Assembly (NCBI GenBank): GCA_016281295.1
Contig: JAEEII010000257.1
Location: forward strand, 1 to 5,691
DNA length: 5,691 nucleotides
Direction: 5' to 3'
From: Bacteroidales bacterium
GTDB taxonomy: Bacteria; Bacteroidota; Bacteroidia; Bacteroidales; F082
The translations under genes were made by a program, and so were the position numbers. Each line of letters starts with the position of its first letter. Position 1 is the first letter of the stretch. Shown piece by piece: positions 3,460-5,691 of this stretch. A model generated the notes under the pieces. That model saw nothing but the letters and a program-made list of their open reading frames with translations, was not told the origin of the DNA and made no database searches.

Positions 3460-3719
3460 TGGAATGGAAAATTTTGGAATACATTAGGGACTACCCCTAT
3501 TGCCGTCAGCGTTACATTGCCAAGGCTTGCCACACTTGGTTTTTGAATGAGGATTTTCTCAACGCTTTACAGAGACTTTACAAAGGTGGCTTTATTGACT
3601 GCCGATACCATCACGATCCCGCCCAAATGGAATTTTATAATGAATGGTACTTGACAGACAAGGGAAAGTGTGCTATAATGAATGTAGAAAACAAGGAAGG
3701 AGATTTTCTGTATGGCTAA
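3459..3719 (+). CDS. Small winged-helix-like protein
   Basis: I start at ATG 3459 (86 aa). It overlaps the previous stop and has GGAGGAGG (3444-3451) just upstream; an in-frame ATG at 3405 lies inside the zinc-ribbon gene with no good SD. The N-terminal half is helical (ILEYIRDYPYCRQRYIAKA and on to DFLNALQRLYKGGFID), followed by the wing-like end YNEWYLTDKGKCAI. The YLTxKG pattern is typical of winged-helix regulators such as the MarR or PadR type. It is probably DNA-binding, although the family is not recognised. The 3' end carries the -35 and -10 boxes (3651-3679) and SD of the next gene, and the last 8 nt overlap that gene's start. The final residues (ENKEGDFLYG) may therefore be set by those control signals rather than by protein function. 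Confidence 0.88.
   Translation: MEWKILEYIRDYPYCRQRYIAKACHTWFLNEDFLNALQRLYKGGFIDCRYHHDPAQMEFYNEWYLTDKGKCAIMNVENKEGDFLYG
3651..3679 (+). promoter_or_regulatory. Extended -10 promoter inside the 3459-3719 coding sequence
   Basis: TTGACA (3651-3656), a 17-nt spacer and TATAAT (3674-3679) with TGC before the -10. It encodes LTDKGKCAIM in the upstream gene's frame. It gives the last two operon genes a separate supply of transcript. Confidence 0.88.
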
Positions 3720-4113
3720 GCCTGTTTTGAATGAACGCACGATTGCGGACTACATGAAGCGCAATAAGTGCAACCGCGAGGAAGCGATTGACCTCATCAA
3801 GTACGATATTGCCGTTGAGGATGGCGAGGACACCGAGTATGACCTCACCGCTGAGCAGGAAGCGAATGTGCGTGAGATGACCCGCAAGGTGGAACACGCC
3901 AAGCAGGACGGCAAGGTGAAGCGTGAGCGCAAGCCCAACGAACTGAAAGAGGCTATCGTCGCGGAGATTGCCGAGTTTCTGCGTGAGGACGCGCAGGGGC
4001 AGATGTATGAGGACGTTGAAATCACCAACAAGTCCCGCATGATTGCCTTCACGGTGGGCGAGAAGCACTTTGAACTCACCCTCATTGAGAAACGTCCCCC
4101 CAAGTCCAAGTAA
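3712..4113 (+). CDS. Conserved phage-type hypothetical protein
   Basis: A 133-aa protein with SD AAGGAG (3697-3702) 9 nt before ATG 3712, which overlaps the previous gene by 8 nt. The N-terminus (NERTIADYMKRNKCNREEAIDLIKYD) is helical, followed by an acidic segment and a charged linker rich in Lys and Arg (HAKQDGKVKRERKPNELK). The C-terminal part reads as a helix (EAIVAEIAEFLRE) and then three strands (YEDVEITNKSRMIAFTVGEKHFELTLIEKR). Similar two-part proteins are familiar from Clostridia phages without an assigned function, as I recall; this is not a database result. It has no enzymatic motif, signal peptide or membrane segment. The stop overlaps the SD of the zinc-ribbon gene that follows. 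A nucleic-acid or protein adaptor is the best guess, weakly held. Confidence 0.92.
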   Translation: MAKPVLNERTIADYMKRNKCNREEAIDLIKYDIAVEDGEDTEYDLTAEQEANVREMTRKVEHAKQDGKVKRERKPNELKEAIVAEIAEFLREDAQGQMYEDVEITNKSRMIAFTVGEKHFELTLIEKRPPKSK

Positions 4114-4126
4114 GGGGGCGCCCTCA

Positions 4127-4312
4127 ATGACCGATTACGAATGCCCTATTTGTCACAATGGCGACATTGAAGAAGATGATTGCTTTGACACCGACCATGG
4201 CACAAATGAAATCATTGAATACTATGTTGGTCATTGCATGACCTGTGGAAAACATTTCCAGTGGGAACGGCACTATAAGTTTGACCATCAAACACCCTAC
4301 CAAGAGGACTAA
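4127..4312 (+). CDS. Zinc-ribbon miniprotein, copy 2
   Basis: I start at ATG 4127 (61 aa, MTDYECPICH...). AAGGGGG (4112-4118) lies 8 nt upstream and overlaps the previous stop; the longer in-frame ATG at 4043 is inside the preceding gene. CPIC (C6, C9) and CMTC (C37, C40) are the metal ligands, with C37/C40 at the same positions as in the protein at 3271-3459. GHCMTCGKHFQWE matches that protein's GHCPKCGKHFKWE, and the acidic linker is again present though different in sequence (DIEEDDCFDTDHG). It is the last gene of the operon, and its stop codon lies inside the terminator stem. Two members of one family in a four-gene operon suggest they form a pair or act on related targets; this is inference. 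Confidence 0.9.
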   Translation: MTDYECPICHNGDIEEDDCFDTDHGTNEIIEYYVGHCMTCGKHFQWERHYKFDHQTPYQED

Positions 4313-4329
4313 TTAAAGTTAGTCCTCTT
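4302..4329 (+). terminator. 11-bp stem-loop overlapping the operon's stop codon
   Basis: AAGAGGACTAA (4302-4312) pairs perfectly with TTAGTCCTCTT (4319-4329) around TTAAAG. The TAA stop is the tip of the left arm, so the last codons are also terminator sequence. Only one T follows the stem. Confidence 0.82.
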
Positions 4330-4335
4330 TAACTT

Positions 4336-4343
4336 GCCCGGGC
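4336..4343 (+). promoter_or_regulatory. GCCCGGGC boundary palindrome, site 5
   Basis: A perfect octamer, 6 nt beyond the stem-loop and 46 nt before the next -35 box. Confidence 0.55.
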
Positions 4344-4389
4344 ACCCTAAGGTTACAAAAGAAAGACAAAGAAAGACATAATTGTTCCG

Positions 4390-4418
4390 TTGACATAACA
4401 CCACTTATCTGTTATAAT
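4390..4418 (+). promoter_or_regulatory. Consensus extended -10 promoter for the membrane peptide gene
   Basis: TTGACA (4390-4395), a 17-nt spacer and TATAAT (4413-4418) with TG at 4410-4411. The start codon is 23 nt after the -10 box. Confidence 0.92.
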
Positions 4419-4441
4419 AAAAGCAGAAAGGGGATAGAGTT

Positions 4442-4573
4442 ATGGAAACTAATCTGGCTTCTCTGTTCATTATTACTGTTGCGGGGCTTGCGTTTACTAT
4501 CTGGATTTTGGTTCAGTTGTATAAACATGACTACCCGAAGAAGAAAGAAAAAGATTTTGATTATTGGTCTTGA
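4442..4573 (+). CDS. 43-aa single-pass membrane peptide
   Basis: ATG 4442 lies 8 nt after AAAGGGG (4427-4433) and behind its own consensus promoter, which makes this short frame credible. Residues 5-27 (LASLFIITVAGLAFTIWILVQLY) form one hydrophobic segment long enough to cross a membrane. A charged tail follows (KHDYPKKKEKDFDYWS), which would lie in the cytoplasm by the positive-inside rule. There is no signal-peptidase site or lipobox. Phages often encode such peptides as inhibitors of host membrane proteins, superinfection-exclusion factors, or holin-like and toxin-like peptides, and the sequence does not choose between these. Its TGA stop (4571-4573) lies inside the -35 box of the following promoter, so the two units are packed without any spacer. 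Confidence 0.8.
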   Translation: METNLASLFIITVAGLAFTIWILVQLYKHDYPKKKEKDFDYWS

Positions 4574-4598
4574 CAACTCCCACATCTTGTGGTATAAT
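4570..4598 (+). promoter_or_regulatory. Consensus extended -10 promoter for the second exonuclease
   Basis: TTGACA (4570-4575), a 17-nt spacer and TATAAT (4593-4598) with TGG before the -10. The -35 box contains the upstream TGA stop. The leader has CAAGAGAAAGAGG, like the array leaders at 1860 and 2003. Confidence 0.92.
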
Positions 4599-4630
4599 GA
4601 TAACTGTAATCAAGAGAAAGAGGTAAAAAA

Positions 4631-5302
4631 ATGATTGATGTTAATGAGCGCATTATGATGATTGACACAGAAACCACTAATGACATTGAAGACCCCATCT
4701 GCTACGATGTGGGCTACCGTGTCTTTGACCTTGCGGGGAATGTGTATGAGGAAGCGAGCATGGTGAACGCCGATATTTTTCTCGACAAGGAATTTATGGC
4801 GAGTGCCTACTACGCCGAGAAAGTCCCCGACTACTGGCGGGACATTTGGGAGAAGCGCAGGGAGTTGCTGTCGTGGCGAGTTATCAAGGCGAGAATTTGG
4901 GAGGCTATTCAGCGTAACAATGTGACCATCGTTTCCGCCCACAATGCCCGCTTTGACTATCGCTCCCTCCATCTGACCCAGCGATACATCACTACTTCCC
5001 GCTGGCGGTGGGTGATGCCTTGGGGCGTTGAGTGGTGGGACACTCTGCGGATGTGCCGTGAAGTCTTTAAGGCTGATGAAAATTATCGTCCTTGGTGTGA
5101 GGAGCGAGGCTACATCACCGCAAATAATCAGCCGAAGATGACCGCCGAAGTGGTGTATAGATACATCACGGGGGACGAGGATTTCACCGAGAGCCACACA
5201 GGGCTTGAAGATGTGAAAATCGAAATGGAAATTTTCAAATATTGCCTTGACAAAATCCCCGACATTGACGGCAGGGCTTTCCCGCCGAAGGACAGGACCT
5301 AA
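4631..5302 (+). CDS. DEDDh-family 3'-5' exonuclease (DnaQ-like), copy 2
   Basis: A 223-aa protein with SD AAAGAGG (4617-4623) 7 nt before ATG 4631. All DEDDh residues are present and at the same positions as in the protein at 848-1507: D12 and E14 in IDTETT, D109 in HNARFD, and H189 and D194 in HTGLED. By hand alignment about 115 of 217 residues are identical (near 53%), with conserved blocks such as VNADIFLD, LTQRY/TTQRY and ESHTGLEDVKIE. Differences cluster at 75-100 and 145-175, which could alter substrate choice. It carries more tryptophans in the middle (RWRWVMPWGVEWWDTLR) than copy 1. It is a single-gene unit with its own promoter and a stem-loop at the stop codon. Both copies look intact, so neither is an obvious pseudogene. 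DNA or RNA as substrate is undecided. Confidence 0.94.
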   Translation: MIDVNERIMMIDTETTNDIEDPICYDVGYRVFDLAGNVYEEASMVNADIFLDKEFMASAYYAEKVPDYWRDIWEKRRELLSWRVIKARIWEAIQRNNVTIVSAHNARFDYRSLHLTQRYITTSRWRWVMPWGVEWWDTLRMCREVFKADENYRPWCEERGYITANNQPKMTAEVVYRYITGDEDFTESHTGLEDVKIEMEIFKYCLDKIPDIDGRAFPPKDRT

Positions 5303-5319
5303 TACCCCCAAGGGGTATT
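5301..5319 (+). terminator. 8-bp stem-loop at the second exonuclease stop codon
   Basis: AATACCCC (5301-5308) pairs with GGGGTATT (5312-5319) around CAA. Two bases of the TAA stop form the start of the stem. No U-tract follows. Confidence 0.75.
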
Positions 5320-5327
5320 GGGCTCCC

Positions 5328-5335
5328 GCCCGGGC
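5328..5335 (+). promoter_or_regulatory. GCCCGGGC boundary palindrome, site 6
   Basis: A perfect octamer, 8 nt after the stem-loop and 30 nt before the -35 box. Confidence 0.55.
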
Positions 5336-5338
5336 ATC

Positions 5339-5354
5339 CTTAAAAAATTTTAAG
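5339..5354 (+). repeat. A/T-rich palindrome upstream of the 5366 promoter
   Basis: CTTAAAA (5339-5345) and TTTTAAG (5348-5354) are perfect inverted repeats around AA. Their position 12-27 nt before the -35 fits an UP element or an operator. Confidence 0.4.
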
Positions 5355-5365
5355 TATTTAACCCC

Positions 5366-5394
5366 TTGACATTCTGGCTTGTATGTGCTATACT
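5366..5394 (+). promoter_or_regulatory. Extended -10 promoter for the 5424 operon
   Basis: TTGACA (5366-5371), a 17-nt spacer and TATACT (5389-5394) with TGC before the -10. Confidence 0.9.
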
Positions 5395-5423
5395 GTTTAT
5401 AGTAAATGAGAGGAGAACTTCAA

Positions 5424-5630
5424 ATGAAAATTTATGTTGTGATTGAGGTCATTGACGATTACCCCGAAGATGGCGGCGGTGAATACCCTGATGCGGTTTT
5501 TCTGAACTATGTCAATGCAGAGAAATACGCAACGCGGAAACGACAGGAAGCCAACGCCTGGGATAAAACCAATGTTTTTTACAGGGTTGAGACTTGGGAA
5601 ACTGCTGATGAAAGGGAGAATAAAGAATGA
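5424..5630 (+). CDS. Small hypothetical protein (68 aa)
   Basis: I start at ATG 5424 because AGAGGAG (5409-5415) stands 8 nt before it. The in-frame ATG at 5406 lies upstream of that SD and only about 5 nt from the predicted transcription start. The protein opens with a beta strand (MKIYVVIEVID), then an acidic glycine-rich loop (YPEDGGGEYPDAV), a probable helix (NAEKYATRKRQEANAW), a strand (VFYRVETWE) and an acidic tail. The strand-loop-helix-strand shape is common among small phage proteins of unknown function, and I do not recognise the family. Its TGA overlaps the next ATG (ATGA at 5627-5630), so the two are translationally coupled. Confidence 0.9.
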   Translation: MKIYVVIEVIDDYPEDGGGEYPDAVFLNYVNAEKYATRKRQEANAWDKTNVFYRVETWETADERENKE

Positions 5631-5691
5631 GTGATGAAATTCTGATGACTCTGCGCCACATCTTTGACGCTCGCATTGACAACGCGGCTGA
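5627..5691 (+). CDS. Start of a further gene, cut by the window edge
   Basis: ATG 5627 overlaps the previous stop as ATGA and has AAAGGGAG (5611-5618) 8 nt upstream. The frame stays open to the end, giving MSDEILMTLRHIFDARIDNAA. This is the N-terminus of an otherwise unseen protein with a helical, mixed-charge start. Nothing can be said of its function beyond operon membership. Confidence 0.8.
   Translation, partial: MSDEILMTLRHIFDARIDNAA

Noticed and set aside
4043..4126. ATG 4043 as the start of the second zinc ribbon
   Set aside because: The extra 28 residues overlap the preceding gene in another frame, have no SD, and are absent from the paralogue.
4610..5311. 233-codon reverse-strand frame
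   Set aside because: Exact shadow of the second exonuclease, which has complete catalytic motifs on the + strand.

Overview
The window looks like an accessory (probably early or moron-rich) stretch of a tailed-phage or prophage genome from a Bacillota host, most likely a gut Clostridia. The reasons are mixed. Every gene is on the + strand, the genes are very small and tightly packed, and Shine-Dalgarno sites are purine-rich and strong. Vegetative promoters are near-consensus (TTGACA, exactly 17 nt, TATAAT/TATACT) and most carry a TGn extended -10. There is a lone tRNA-Lys with an encoded CCA, and several families occur as duplicated paralogues. No structural, packaging or replication gene is present to fix the identity, so host and phage status are inference.

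Layout. 1-111 is the C-terminal end of a winged-helix (wHTH) protein. 112-299 is an untranslated tail with G/C-rich hairpins, a pyrimidine tract, a perfect hairpin and a GCCCGGGC palindrome. 375-782 encodes a putative GIY-YIG/T5orf172-like protein. 848-1507 encodes a DEDDh 3'-5' exonuclease and ends in a stem-loop. 1508-2250 (about 740 bp) has no convincing gene but holds five promoters in a row, four of them in a tandem promoter-plus-leader array that runs into 2251-2598, a full-length paralogue of the wHTH protein at the left edge. 2599-3021 is non-coding: a terminator-like hairpin, a tRNA-like fold with defects, and about 290 nt rich in possible pseudoknots. tRNA-Lys(TTT) follows at 3022-3097, then a second copy of the pyrimidine tract/hairpin/GCCCGGGC module.

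3271-4312 is a compact four-gene operon: zinc ribbon, wHTH, conserved phage hypothetical, second zinc ribbon. Stops and starts overlap or nearly touch, and one extra promoter is embedded in a coding sequence. 4442-4573 encodes a 43-aa single-membrane-segment peptide. 4631-5302 encodes a second DEDDh exonuclease, about 53% identical to the first by hand alignment. 5424-5630 encodes a small acidic hypothetical protein coupled to a gene that leaves the window at 5627.

How it works together. Each gene or short operon has its own strong promoter, and most transcription units end in a stem-loop that overlaps or closely follows the stop codon. A GCCCGGGC palindrome sits just beyond the stem at every operon boundary seen. 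The products are nucleic-acid enzymes (two exonucleases, a possible GIY-YIG-like enzyme), small DNA-binding proteins (wHTH, zinc ribbons), a membrane peptide and structured RNA. This suits host takeover or defence/counter-defence better than virion assembly. The candidates for something undescribed are the RNA block at 2648-3021, the promoter-leader array at 1688-2250, and the GCCCGGGC boundary signal.
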